A stretch of 9,654 nt of DNA from an uncultured Prevotellaceae bacterium (GCA_900315105.1 OMXX01000125.1:1-9654); one strand, 5' to 3'. Shown: positions 1-8,009, counted from the first letter of the stretch. A program made the numbers and translations. The notes: generated by a model not told the origin, from the sequence alone.

Positions 1-381
1 CCATGTATTGAAGGTTTTCTCGTTGAAAATAGCATAGCCCTCTTCGTCAAATCCGTCTATTATTCGGAAATCAGCGATAAGATCCTGTTTCTCTTTCTCA
101 GATAAAGTCGGAACCCATAAAGTTTCAAACTTGGCCTGGAGCCCAGCCTTGGTATAGCTGTTTACTTTCATCTTTGATGACTTCAAAAAGCGTTCGACAG
201 CAAGGAATAGCTTCTTCATCTTTGTCCTGTCAGCATAGGTAAAGTCATACTGCGTCACGGGAACGGCCATGTCTGCCAGCAAGTTGTCTGCTGTCAGAAG
301 TGCCTTTGTTCCTTCGTCGCCTGCTGCGATTACAATCTCATAGATAATCGCTTTTAATATTACTTCTTTCTGGTCTGTCAT
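1..381 (-). CDS. Hypothetical protein, partial (3' end outside window)
   Basis: An open frame of 127 codons starts at the ATG at 381-379 and reaches position 1 without a stop, so only the N-terminal part is seen. It begins MTDQKEVILKAIIYEIVIAA and looks soluble: alternating amphipathic stretches, many Lys/Asp/Glu, no signal peptide and no membrane segment. I do not recognise a family. It lies 32 nt downstream of the vsr-like gene on the same strand, with no visible terminator between them, so it is probably the last or a late gene of the restriction-modification operon. The start follows an A-rich stretch (AGAAAAACAATTT), normal for Bacteroidota. The reading frame is well supported; the function is unknown. 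Confidence 0.7.
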   Translation of the reverse strand, partial: MTDQKEVILKAIIYEIVIAAGDEGTKALLTADNLLADMAVPVTQYDFTYADRTKMKKLFLAVERFLKSSKMKVNSYTKAGLQAKFETLWVPTLSEKEKQDLIADFRIIDGFDEEGYAIFNEKTFNTW

Positions 382-413
382 AAAGCCAAATTGTTTTTCT
401 ATATTGCATCATT

Positions 414-944
414 CTATCTCAGAGATTCTTCTGCTGCCATTGGCATCTGCATGTCCTCTTTCTCAATCTTTGGATATGGAACACTCTTTGCCCCGTGGTC
501 TTGTAGCCATATATGGTTCAGAGTAAAAGCGATGGAGTCCAATGTTTCTTCGCTTTTTTGGGGGGTCAGCTCACATTCCCAAACAGTGATGCAGTGCCAA
601 CCCATGCTAGCCAGTGTGCGCTGCTCTTCGCGGTCGCGCTCCTTGTTCCTGCGAATTTTAGCAATCCAGAAGTCACGGTTTGTCTTGGGGATCTTGCAAC
701 ACTCCGAGTTTTCAAGGATCTCAACATCCACCATATGACCATGCCAAAAGCAACCATTTACAAATATACAGGTTCGGTACTTGCGAAGTACTAAATCTGG
801 ATGGCCAGGCAATCGCTTATGGTTCAACCTATATCGAAATCCTCTTTTCCACAGCCCACGACGCACAATCATTTCTGGCTTCGTATCTTTCGAACGAATT
901 GCAGCCATATTGGCATGTCTTTGTTGTGCGGTAAGCTTGTCCAT
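414..944 (-). CDS. vsr: Very short patch repair (Vsr) endonuclease
   Basis: This 176-aa protein is a Vsr-family endonuclease, which nicks next to T:G mismatches created when 5-methylcytosine deaminates, so that the correct C:G pair can be restored. The family pattern is clear: RSKDTKPEM (residues 17-25), GFRYRLNHKRLPGHPD (35-50) with the catalytic metal-binding Asp at D50, GCFWHGH (64-70), then DFWIAKIRRNKERD (91-104) and the WEC motif at 122-124. Two points differ from E. coli Vsr. The active-site His before GCFW is Asn63 here, and about eight extra residues follow GCFWHGH; these bring a Cys pair (C82-C83) that may take over zinc binding. The gene starts one base after the stop of the deoxyribosyltransferase-like gene, which implies translational coupling. 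Its place beside two C5-cytosine methyltransferases fits the repair role. The C-terminal tail after about residue 150 is not conserved. Confidence 0.93.
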   Translation of the reverse strand: MDKLTAQQRHANMAAIRSKDTKPEMIVRRGLWKRGFRYRLNHKRLPGHPDLVLRKYRTCIFVNGCFWHGHMVDVEILENSECCKIPKTNRDFWIAKIRRNKERDREEQRTLASMGWHCITVWECELTPQKSEETLDSIAFTLNHIWLQDHGAKSVPYPKIEKEDMQMPMAAEESLR

Positions 945-945
945 T

Positions 946-1380
946 TCACTTTAGCGCATCAATCAGTTCATCCATGGAACAGCATACAGCCGAGAATAGT
1001 TTGTACATCAATTCCGGCTCCTGTTTCTCTGGAATGTAGGCAATAGTAGTTCGACCTTTACCTGCGAACCATCCGGCTTCTGTATGAGCACTTCGTCCAC
1101 ATGGCAACACCAACACACATGTATCGCAAACTTCCATCGCATCAATATCATTCGCAAACTGCCTTATGGCTTTCGGGTGTTGCAACTGTTTCCGATACTC
1201 AAATGGAGACCAATCTTTATAGTCCTCGCTGACACTGTTCCATTTAAATCCTGGATCTCCCGATGGTGGATTACGAAAGTCATACACATCATGTCCTGCC
1301 TCCCGCAATTTAGCCACTACCTTTGGATAGTACTCATTACGCCAACTACTGGCAACATATATTCTTCGCCCCATTGCCAT
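946..1380 (-). CDS. Nucleoside 2-deoxyribosyltransferase-like protein
   Basis: This 144-aa protein resembles the nucleoside 2-deoxyribosyltransferase superfamily, whose classical members move a deoxyribose between nucleobases through a glutamate nucleophile; relatives act as N-glycosidases on nucleotides. Visible support is the N-terminal beta strand and loop RIYVASSWRN (6-15), the FANDIDAMEVCD segment (75-86), the strand VLVLPCG (89-95), and GRSAHTEAGWFAGKGR (95-110), in which E101 sits where the catalytic Glu is expected. The order Rossmann-like strand, Asp-rich helix, then SAHxEAG is typical of the phage-style branch of the family. ATG codons at 1380 and 1374 are both possible; the first is used here. 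The gene begins 6 nt after the McrC-like stop and ends 1 nt before vsr, so it is firmly inside the operon. The substrate is not predictable, and a role as an accessory defence enzyme is inference. Confidence 0.75.
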   Translation of the reverse strand: MAMGRRIYVASSWRNEYYPKVVAKLREAGHDVYDFRNPPSGDPGFKWNSVSEDYKDWSPFEYRKQLQHPKAIRQFANDIDAMEVCDTCVLVLPCGRSAHTEAGWFAGKGRTTIAYIPEKQEPELMYKLFSAVCCSMDELIDALK

Positions 1381-1386
1381 ATTATA

Positions 1387-3753
1387 TCAAAAACCTACTC
1401 TGTAACTCAACAAGTCCCTTGCAGTCGTAAACAACGGCTCACCTTCAGAATAAGAATTAAACTCCATCAGATGTTTAATCTTTAGGTCTGATAATAGTTT
1501 TGAGATGTTCAACCTGCCAACAGAGACCTCTTCATCGAAGCGAAAGAAAAAATAAGGTCCTTTAGAATCAAAAGGATACCAAGTGTTTATCATTCGTTTT
1601 TCACTAACCTTACTTGCCGTATCTTTCACATGAAACACGTGGTATTCCCCTGTTTGTTCAGCCCCTTCGGTATAGAGAATCACAAAGCGTATATTTCTTT
1701 TTGTATAGAAACCTGCACTGTGTGAGCCTGCACGAGGCTCTTCCCCTCTCAGTTGCAGTCGGACATTATAGACTAAAGACCCCTTGTCGTTATGACCCAT
1801 AATCCACTGAAGATGTTGGTTATCTCTATAGTAGCCCACAAGTATTCCATCGTTTTTCTCCTCACCGAAATATCGCTCTAGATAGTGTAATGTAAGCCAT
1901 TGAGGGGAAATAACTGGTTTTTGCAGCTCCTGCTCAATATCTGACTTCAGAACTGTTTGTGGGTCTTTTCCCATGCTGCATTCCCTGATGTTGAAGTAGT
2001 TGGATAGTTCATCATACTGCTGCTGAGTTCTCTCCCAATTCTTAATAGGACGAGCGTATGCAAAATATGTTGTTCTGTCTTCCCCGTAAGGCTGAAACAC
2101 CCTACCATTCAACTCATAGAAGTGTTGCTGTAAATAGAACGCGCCGTCAACTCCGAGCTTTGCTCTCATAGCAAATATCTTAAACTCCTTTTGGATAACA
2201 GCACGAATCTCGTCACGGAACAGTTTGCGCACCTCCTCCTTCCAATGCGATTTTTCGTTGGCCTTATTACGTGCATAGAGATATAGGACATAAAGGAAAT
2301 TCACATCGTACTGTGACAAAAAAAGCGTATCTCTGTCAAACAGACGGTCGGGGAACTGATAGGTTATCTTGGTGCAATGCTCCTCCTTCCCTCCCTTCTT
2401 CTCTGTATGTTTACGGATATTGGGGGAAGTATTATACTTATGATCATCATAGACGAAGGCGCTGATAAAGAAGTTTGGGATTACATCGTAGCCCTCCGTC
2501 AGCGTATTATCTTGCAGGTGTATGCTACTGAAGCTTCTTTTGTCCTCAGAGATATACTCTTTCTCCTTATCGTCAAACCGAGAATCATCAGCAGCAAACA
2601 GATTGACGTTCCACTGTATTACATTCCTTGCGTATGTATATTGCTTGTAAATCGACTCCGATGTAAGTTTATGACCAGTCTTATAATATTTAGAATCTCC
2701 AATATAGTAAACTTCTCTGTTCGACTGTGAATCAGCAGATGTCAGGGCCAAGTCCATATACATGTGGTCAACCCGCTTACCATCGTCCTGGTCAGCCAAT
2801 CCCTTTGGAATCTTATCATGAGGAGTACCAATCAGTTCGTCTATCATTGTCTCGAATACAATATTGAAACTCTTGGCCAATATGTATTCTTGGGCATTGG
2901 TATTGATGGCTATCCGATAGGAGCTCTCAAAGAAAGCATAGCACAAATCCCACAGTTGCAGGGCTTTGTCAGAGAAATATTTGTACTTAATCTGCATCAG
3001 TTTGGTTTTACCCATTCCTCGCAGATACTGTTTGAATTGTTTTCCCGTTATTAGTTCATACTGGATATTGATTGGAGTTCGGAAACCGTATTCATTGTTT
3101 AGATAGTTCAGAATGCTATAGAAGATGACAAACAGCTCCTCCTCATAGTTTACGATGCGTTTCTTATTAACAGGATCAAAATAGACGACATCTTCATCTT
3201 GAGCAAACGCTTGTGAATGCGAGATAGTACGCGTCCAGTTTATCTTGTTATTGCCACGATGAAGATTCTTGATGGTGAAAAGTACAAAGTCACGGTTCTC
3301 TTGATTGAAGTTTATCAGCGACAGCACAATATCAAGATATGTATTTGCTTTTTGTCGACGACCTCTACCTGCTTGTGGCAGACGTTTATAGAGAATGGCC
3401 TTGCTCTTTGGATTGGCTTTATAGTAAACGCTTAAAGCACGATAAACCCATACAGAAAACTCGTAGATGAATTTCCTATATTCTTGGCTCAATTTCTCCT
3501 GACTTCTTGGTGTCAGTACTTGTTCCGGGCTGACTGGCTCACCATTTCCCAACTTGACACCAGACAGCTTCTCATTTTCTGTCAAAAGCACTTTCGGAAG
3601 AATGAACACACAGTCATGCAGATATGGGTTGTAGAAATAACCCACATACTGTATGCTCACCTTCTTGTCGACATCCTGCAACACATAGATGTCTTTCAGA
3701 ATCTTTTCCACAAGGTGGCTTTCATACTGGTGTTCCTCAAACAGAATATACAT
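1387..3753 (-). CDS. McrC/LlaJI-like restriction nuclease subunit
   Basis: This 788-aa protein is the likely nuclease subunit of the McrBC/LlaJI-type enzyme, partner of the GTPase encoded just upstream. The N-terminal half (about 1-300) has the McrC-like alpha/beta organisation, including the GKGRR-like loop region QAGRGRRQKANTYLDI (127-142). A PD-(D/E)XK core follows: E301 in a helix, D329 in KRVDHMYMD, and D353/K355 in YYIGDSKYYK. A LlaJI-style segment with RLFDRDTLF (470-478) and a YDVNFLYVLYLYARN helix (482-496) comes next. E. coli McrC has about 350 residues, so the remaining C-terminal 300 residues are an extra module without a known signature. The start ATG overlaps the GTPase stop as TAATG, a classic sign of coupled translation of two subunits. 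In this family the nuclease is recruited by the GTPase and cuts when translocating complexes meet. Assignment to the McrC/LlaJI group is strong; the domain boundaries are estimates. Confidence 0.85.
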   Translation of the reverse strand: MYILFEEHQYESHLVEKILKDIYVLQDVDKKVSIQYVGYFYNPYLHDCVFILPKVLLTENEKLSGVKLGNGEPVSPEQVLTPRSQEKLSQEYRKFIYEFSVWVYRALSVYYKANPKSKAILYKRLPQAGRGRRQKANTYLDIVLSLINFNQENRDFVLFTIKNLHRGNNKINWTRTISHSQAFAQDEDVVYFDPVNKKRIVNYEEELFVIFYSILNYLNNEYGFRTPINIQYELITGKQFKQYLRGMGKTKLMQIKYKYFSDKALQLWDLCYAFFESSYRIAINTNAQEYILAKSFNIVFETMIDELIGTPHDKIPKGLADQDDGKRVDHMYMDLALTSADSQSNREVYYIGDSKYYKTGHKLTSESIYKQYTYARNVIQWNVNLFAADDSRFDDKEKEYISEDKRSFSSIHLQDNTLTEGYDVIPNFFISAFVYDDHKYNTSPNIRKHTEKKGGKEEHCTKITYQFPDRLFDRDTLFLSQYDVNFLYVLYLYARNKANEKSHWKEEVRKLFRDEIRAVIQKEFKIFAMRAKLGVDGAFYLQQHFYELNGRVFQPYGEDRTTYFAYARPIKNWERTQQQYDELSNYFNIRECSMGKDPQTVLKSDIEQELQKPVISPQWLTLHYLERYFGEEKNDGILVGYYRDNQHLQWIMGHNDKGSLVYNVRLQLRGEEPRAGSHSAGFYTKRNIRFVILYTEGAEQTGEYHVFHVKDTASKVSEKRMINTWYPFDSKGPYFFFRFDEEVSVGRLNISKLLSDLKIKHLMEFNSYSEGEPLFTTARDLLSYRVGF

Positions 3754-5672
3754 TAGCTGTTTTCTTCGTTATTTTTCTTCCAGTTCATTACCTTCTGTAC
3801 AAAGTCGGTAACACGTAATGAATTCACTTTTTCGCCTTCTTCATCGTAGAAATCGGGGAAAGTCAGATCTTTATCGGACTCTTTCTCCTCATCCTCCTCT
3901 TTACTCTTAAACCTGAAAAGTGTGGCATCCTCGAAGCCGTAATCCTTGAACACATCATTCCATAAATAAAAAAGCACTTTGCCAACAAATGCATCTTCTG
4001 AAATAATAGTTGCATCTTGGTCTGTCTCATTTTGTTTTTTGTCAGCCTTACAGAAAAAGTAGCCTAACTGTTTATCGGCACTTGAAGTCATTGAGGCAAT
4101 AATTTCATTTATCTTCTTAATGAATGCCCACCACTTCACCGGCCTTTCTTCACCATTCTCATCCTTCAAATTGACATCGATAACCCAGTCAAGCTTATTA
4201 CCGTTCTTGTCCTTGCCCTCTTTAATCTTCAGATACTTCCAGTCCCATCGACGTTTGAAAGCAGAATCAATAGGGAACAAACTTTGATCGCTCGTGTTCA
4301 TTGTTGCCCAAATATAAAGGTTTGACGGCAGTTTGAGTTTTTTGCCATTCTTTACTTCTTTGGGAATGTCTGTTCGACACGTATTGGCAAGCTGAATACG
4401 GAGATAATTTGCTAAATCCGTATCGGCATCAACTGGATATTCTGATTCTCCGTTCTTGCGGTCAAGTAATTGGAATAAATCACCAAATATTTGTGCACAG
4501 TTACCACGATTTATCTCTTCAATAATTAGATATACATCGTCAGTTGTATTCCAAGCCTTTATATAGGCATTAGTAAATGCCTGCGCAACAAACTCGTACG
4601 TAAGCTTACTATTTACCCTTCCCAATTGGACTTGTTCCTCATACAGTAACATACCTGAACGTATCGTTGTGTCGTATGTAGTTCCAGATTTATGTGCATC
4701 TGCTAACAAATCTGCAATACTGTGAACTCCACCTTCTTGCATTTTCACAATGCTATCGTGGTAATTATAACCAATGGCTGCACTCGCATGAGTGATATTC
4801 CCAAGATCGGAAATGTATTTTTTGAACCGATCTACAAGACTATCATAATCCAATAGGGACTGATTAGAACAATTCTTCGTAGTGGGTTTATAGCAACCTA
4901 CAAATGTAGAATAGTCACTATCAGGATGAAAGGTTGTACGGAATACTCTTCCTTCTTCTTCTGCCAGTTTTGTCTTAACCTTAATAGTATTTGACTTACC
5001 TGTACCTGGAGCACCATAGAAGATTTTCTGTAAACCTTTTACATTAGCATCGTCTAATGGAGTTTCATCCCCACAAACGTTTATCCCACCAAAATATTCA
5101 AAAAAGGCCTTTTTGTCTTTAGGATCAACATCTGCGTAAATGGTAGAATATGCTTCTTGAGGAGCATTTTGTTTTAGAGATAGAATATTGTCAGTGATAG
5201 AAACCTCTGTGAAGTTATTAATCATATTGACCAAAATATCCGTATTTCCAATAGTGTCATCAAACATTGCATCTAATGCTTCGCTCCACAAAGCAGTTTC
5301 ATGCTCAAATACCCAGTTTACAAGAAAATTGTTAATTATGACAGGCTTTTGCTCATATGACATACTTTTTGTATATGGGTTGGGGGCATAATATTTCTTA
5401 CCCCACATAAACATATAATCCAAGGCCTTTTCATATGAAATAAGGGAATTAAACCTAGGATACATCAAAGCATCATCTTCGTAATACATGCCCATCTGAG
5501 CTGCCAATTGATAAGGAGTGGTAAAGAAATCTTTAATCCCAACTATTGAACACCTCTTCTCAACAAGTGCTCTTGCACTCTCACGATTTGTAATACTTAA
5601 TGGGAATAACCCATTAAACTCAACAACCTGTTTAACGGAAGGATTCCGCCATCTGCAAATTGGATCTGCCAT
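3753..5672 (-). CDS. McrB-like AAA+ GTPase restriction subunit (LlaJI R1 type)
   Basis: This 639-aa protein is a McrB-type AAA+ motor, the GTP-driven DNA translocase and recognition subunit of a McrBC/LlaJI restriction enzyme. The AAA+ core shows Walker A GAPGTGKS (220-227), Walker B LIIEEINRGN (382-391), the McrB-specific MNTSDQS (458-464; NTxD marks the GTP-using McrB group) and the arginine-rich AFKRRWDW (471-478). An LGYFF motif lies at 536-540. Residues 1 to about 210 form an N-terminal region with FFTTPYQLAAQMGMYYEDD (49-67) and YYAPNPYTKS (94-103). In LlaJI relatives this part binds DNA at a specific site, so it probably reads the target here. Walker A and NTxD are about 239 residues apart, far more than in E. 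coli McrB, so the core carries an insertion. The C-terminus (590-613) is very acidic. The gene starts 2 nt after the second methyltransferase and overlaps the McrC-like gene by 1 nt. Confidence 0.9.
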   Translation of the reverse strand: MADPICRWRNPSVKQVVEFNGLFPLSITNRESARALVEKRCSIVGIKDFFTTPYQLAAQMGMYYEDDALMYPRFNSLISYEKALDYMFMWGKKYYAPNPYTKSMSYEQKPVIINNFLVNWVFEHETALWSEALDAMFDDTIGNTDILVNMINNFTEVSITDNILSLKQNAPQEAYSTIYADVDPKDKKAFFEYFGGINVCGDETPLDDANVKGLQKIFYGAPGTGKSNTIKVKTKLAEEEGRVFRTTFHPDSDYSTFVGCYKPTTKNCSNQSLLDYDSLVDRFKKYISDLGNITHASAAIGYNYHDSIVKMQEGGVHSIADLLADAHKSGTTYDTTIRSGMLLYEEQVQLGRVNSKLTYEFVAQAFTNAYIKAWNTTDDVYLIIEEINRGNCAQIFGDLFQLLDRKNGESEYPVDADTDLANYLRIQLANTCRTDIPKEVKNGKKLKLPSNLYIWATMNTSDQSLFPIDSAFKRRWDWKYLKIKEGKDKNGNKLDWVIDVNLKDENGEERPVKWWAFIKKINEIIASMTSSADKQLGYFFCKADKKQNETDQDATIISEDAFVGKVLFYLWNDVFKDYGFEDATLFRFKSKEEDEEKESDKDLTFPDFYDEEGEKVNSLRVTDFVQKVMNWKKNNEENS

Positions 5673-5674
5673 AT

Positions 5675-6853
5675 TTATATTCCGTATTTAGTTATATCTA
5701 TCTGCTTTAATAATGCAACAAGGACATCAACTACAATGCTGTTTCCTGCTTGTTTATATGTCTCTGTATCCGATACTACAATTTTGAAAGAATCATCGAA
5801 GCCCATTAAACGCAAACACTCACGCGGTGTAAGTTTACGGAACCAGCCTTTGGATGTGTCACATTTTACATTCTTACCTCTACGCAACACATGGTTTCCA
5901 TTTCCGTCAGGATAAATAGTTCTTTCTCCTACATTTGATGCTATGTAATATGATTCTTCCGCATCTTTTATAAGATGTACTTTCTCCAAGAATTCAGATG
6001 GTTGGTTGTTTTCCTCAGTGAAAGGATGATATATAAAATCACCATGCCAGTTGAATTGCTGATTCCTTTTTTGGCAAAGCTGTACTGCACCATTTATCTG
6101 TGTATAGCTTTTTGTATGATTGACACTTTCTGTGATAAAGTGGAACCCCTTTTCTTTTAGAAAATATTTGTCTTCAATTATATCTTCAAGAAGATCGTAT
6201 ACTGTTTTATCAAGTTCAATGGGCGCAGGGTACTTAAAATTTACTTCTTTCTTAAAGCCAATACAATATATTCTATCACGACTTTGTGGCACTCCATAGT
6301 CTTTACTATTAAGTATTTGATAATATACCTGATAGCCACAGTCATTTTCAAAGGTGTTATGAATGACGTCCCATGTATTACCTTTATCATGATAAAGCAT
6401 ACCACGAACATTCTCAAAAATGAACACCTTGGGTTGACATTCAATAACTACACGTGCAAATTCTCTAAATAGTGTACCCCTGGTGTCTTCAAATCCGCCA
6501 TGTTTACCTCGGAGTGAGAAAGCCTGACATGGAGCTCCACCTACAAACAGGTCTACTTTACCCTTAAACGGGGTCGCATCAAACTCGTGTATGTCTTTAT
6601 GCCATTGCTCCTCTTTGATATTATAATTTGCGAAATAAGCCTTTTTGCAATTCTCATCAATATCTCCAGCAAATTGAATCTTACAATTCAGTCCTAAACG
6701 ATGGAAGGAATGCTCAATCGCGCCTATACCGCTAAATGATGTACCAAGTCTTATTGTTCGCTCAGGATGAGAGAAAGACTTAGTCCGCCAATCAATACCA
6801 CTACTGTCAATATTGGCCTTCGTATTTTGTATATCTTGATATTTATTTTTCAT
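5675..6853 (-). CDS. DNA (cytosine-5-)-methyltransferase, second of tandem pair
   Basis: This 392-aa enzyme transfers a methyl group from S-adenosylmethionine to carbon 5 of cytosine in DNA. All main C5-methyltransferase motifs are present in order: I, SFSGIGAIE (39-47); II, FAGDID (61-66); IV, GGAPCQAFS (105-113) with catalytic C109; VI, FENV (146-149); VIII, QSRDR (190-194); IX, LTPRECLRLMGF (341-352); X, QAGNSIVVDVL (368-378). The variable stretch between VIII and IX, about 213-337, is the target recognition domain. It is a paralogue of the preceding methyltransferase: by hand count about 70% identical over the ungapped 206 residues before the recognition domain, but clearly different within it. 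The start overlaps the upstream gene by 11 nt, and the GTPase follows after 2 nt. The pair most likely methylates the two strands of one asymmetric site, as in LlaJI. The recognition sequence cannot be read from the protein. Confidence 0.95.
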   Translation of the reverse strand: MKNKYQDIQNTKANIDSSGIDWRTKSFSHPERTIRLGTSFSGIGAIEHSFHRLGLNCKIQFAGDIDENCKKAYFANYNIKEEQWHKDIHEFDATPFKGKVDLFVGGAPCQAFSLRGKHGGFEDTRGTLFREFARVVIECQPKVFIFENVRGMLYHDKGNTWDVIHNTFENDCGYQVYYQILNSKDYGVPQSRDRIYCIGFKKEVNFKYPAPIELDKTVYDLLEDIIEDKYFLKEKGFHFITESVNHTKSYTQINGAVQLCQKRNQQFNWHGDFIYHPFTEENNQPSEFLEKVHLIKDAEESYYIASNVGERTIYPDGNGNHVLRRGKNVKCDTSKGWFRKLTPRECLRLMGFDDSFKIVVSDTETYKQAGNSIVVDVLVALLKQIDITKYGI

Positions 6854-8009
6854 TTACACCGTATTTCGTAATGTCAAGTTGTTTAAGTATCGCCATTAAC
6901 ACATCAACAACAATACTATTACCTGCTTGCATATATGCAGCAGTATCCGCAGTTACAATGTGGAAATCATCTCTGAATCCCATTAGGCGATGACACTCTC
7001 TTGGTGTCAATTTGCGAATACCATTAACACCTTTGTCCTTTCTATATGTTACGTAGTTATCAACTCCAGCTCTATGCATTTTATGCATTGACTGAAGTAA
7101 AGGACGTGCAATTTCAAGGTCAGTTTTTGTCGATGTTTTGAATGTTTTAGTACCACCAGCTAAAACGTATTTCGCTACTTTCTCTGAGAGATAATATTTA
7201 TCCTCAACATCCTTTACCTTAAAAACAAAATCATTGAAACGTTCTTGTTCTATACCTTTAACAAGCCCATTTCTGTGCACCTCATTATTCGACAGATATT
7301 TGTAACCATCAGTTCCCGAAAAGTATTCTGTATCAGTATAATCTTCCATAAAGTCATACATACGGTACTTCAATGGAATTGGAGCTGGATATTTGAAGTT
7401 CGTCTTCCTTCGAAATCCTATACAATAAAGTCTCTCTCTTGTTTGGGGAACACCATAGTCTCGTGCATTTAAAAGCTGATAATGGACGTCATAACCACAG
7501 TAATCTTCAAAGGTTTTCCTTATGACATCCCATGTGCGACCATTGTCATGTTTAAAAAGTCCTTGAACATTTTCAAAAATAAACACTTTAGGCTGACATT
7601 CCTTAACTACGCGTGCGAACTCCCTAAATAGAGTTCCTCTCGTATCTTCAAAACCTCTTTGATCGCCAACAATAGAGAAAGCCTGACAAGGAGCGCCACC
7701 TACAAATAGATCTACTTGATTACGATACGGTTTTGCGTCAAAATCATGTATGTCAGTGTGCCACTGTTCATCTCTGATGTCATAATTTGCAAAATATGTC
7801 TCTTTGCATTTGGGGTTGATGTCGCCTGCAAATACAATTCTACTATTTAATCCAAGTCGATTGAAAGCATATTCAATCGCACCTATACCGCTGAACGATG
7901 TTGCTAATCTAATAACTCTCTCAGGATGGGAGAATTCCATATCAACCCAGGAAATTCCCGAGTTGTCAATATTAGAGGGGGCGTTTTGTATATTTGTTAA
8001 TTCTGACAT
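6843..8009 (-). CDS. DNA (cytosine-5-)-methyltransferase, first of tandem pair
   Basis: This 388-aa protein is a complete C5-cytosine DNA methyltransferase. Motifs seen are I, SFSGIGAIE (38-46); II, FAGDIN (60-65); IV, GGAPCQAFS (104-112) with catalytic C108; VI, FENV (145-148); VIII, QTRER (189-193); IX, LTPRECHRLMGF (334-345); X, QAGNSIVVDVL (361-371). The recognition domain (about 212-330) is unlike that of its downstream paralogue, although the flanking catalytic parts are very similar and both share an N-terminal NIDxSGIxW pre-motif (residues 13-21). Its last residues (NEK after DITKYGV) are encoded inside the overlap with the next gene. As the first enzyme after the regulator and two small genes, it would be made before the nuclease subunits, which suits establishment of the system in a new host. 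The start ATG lies 27 nt after the preceding stop, behind an A-rich stretch. Confidence 0.95.
   Translation of the reverse strand: MSELTNIQNAPSNIDNSGISWVDMEFSHPERVIRLATSFSGIGAIEYAFNRLGLNSRIVFAGDINPKCKETYFANYDIRDEQWHTDIHDFDAKPYRNQVDLFVGGAPCQAFSIVGDQRGFEDTRGTLFREFARVVKECQPKVFIFENVQGLFKHDNGRTWDVIRKTFEDYCGYDVHYQLLNARDYGVPQTRERLYCIGFRRKTNFKYPAPIPLKYRMYDFMEDYTDTEYFSGTDGYKYLSNNEVHRNGLVKGIEQERFNDFVFKVKDVEDKYYLSEKVAKYVLAGGTKTFKTSTKTDLEIARPLLQSMHKMHRAGVDNYVTYRKDKGVNGIRKLTPRECHRLMGFRDDFHIVTADTAAYMQAGNSIVVDVLMAILKQLDITKYGVNEK

Noticed and set aside
391..1485. Several plus-strand open frames opposite the Vsr, deoxyribosyltransferase-like and nuclease genes
   Set aside because: They lie fully antisense to genes with clear motifs, have low-complexity or odd composition, and lack promoter and start context.
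3753..5672. The GTPase as a classical McrBC that cuts methylated DNA
   Set aside because: Linkage to two C5-methyltransferases would make such an enzyme lethal unless their sites were excluded; the LlaJI type fits better, although specificity is untested.
6241..6444. A 67-codon minus-strand frame inside the second methyltransferase
   Set aside because: It is in another frame of a gene with all catalytic motifs intact, so it is not a separate gene or a sign of a frameshift.
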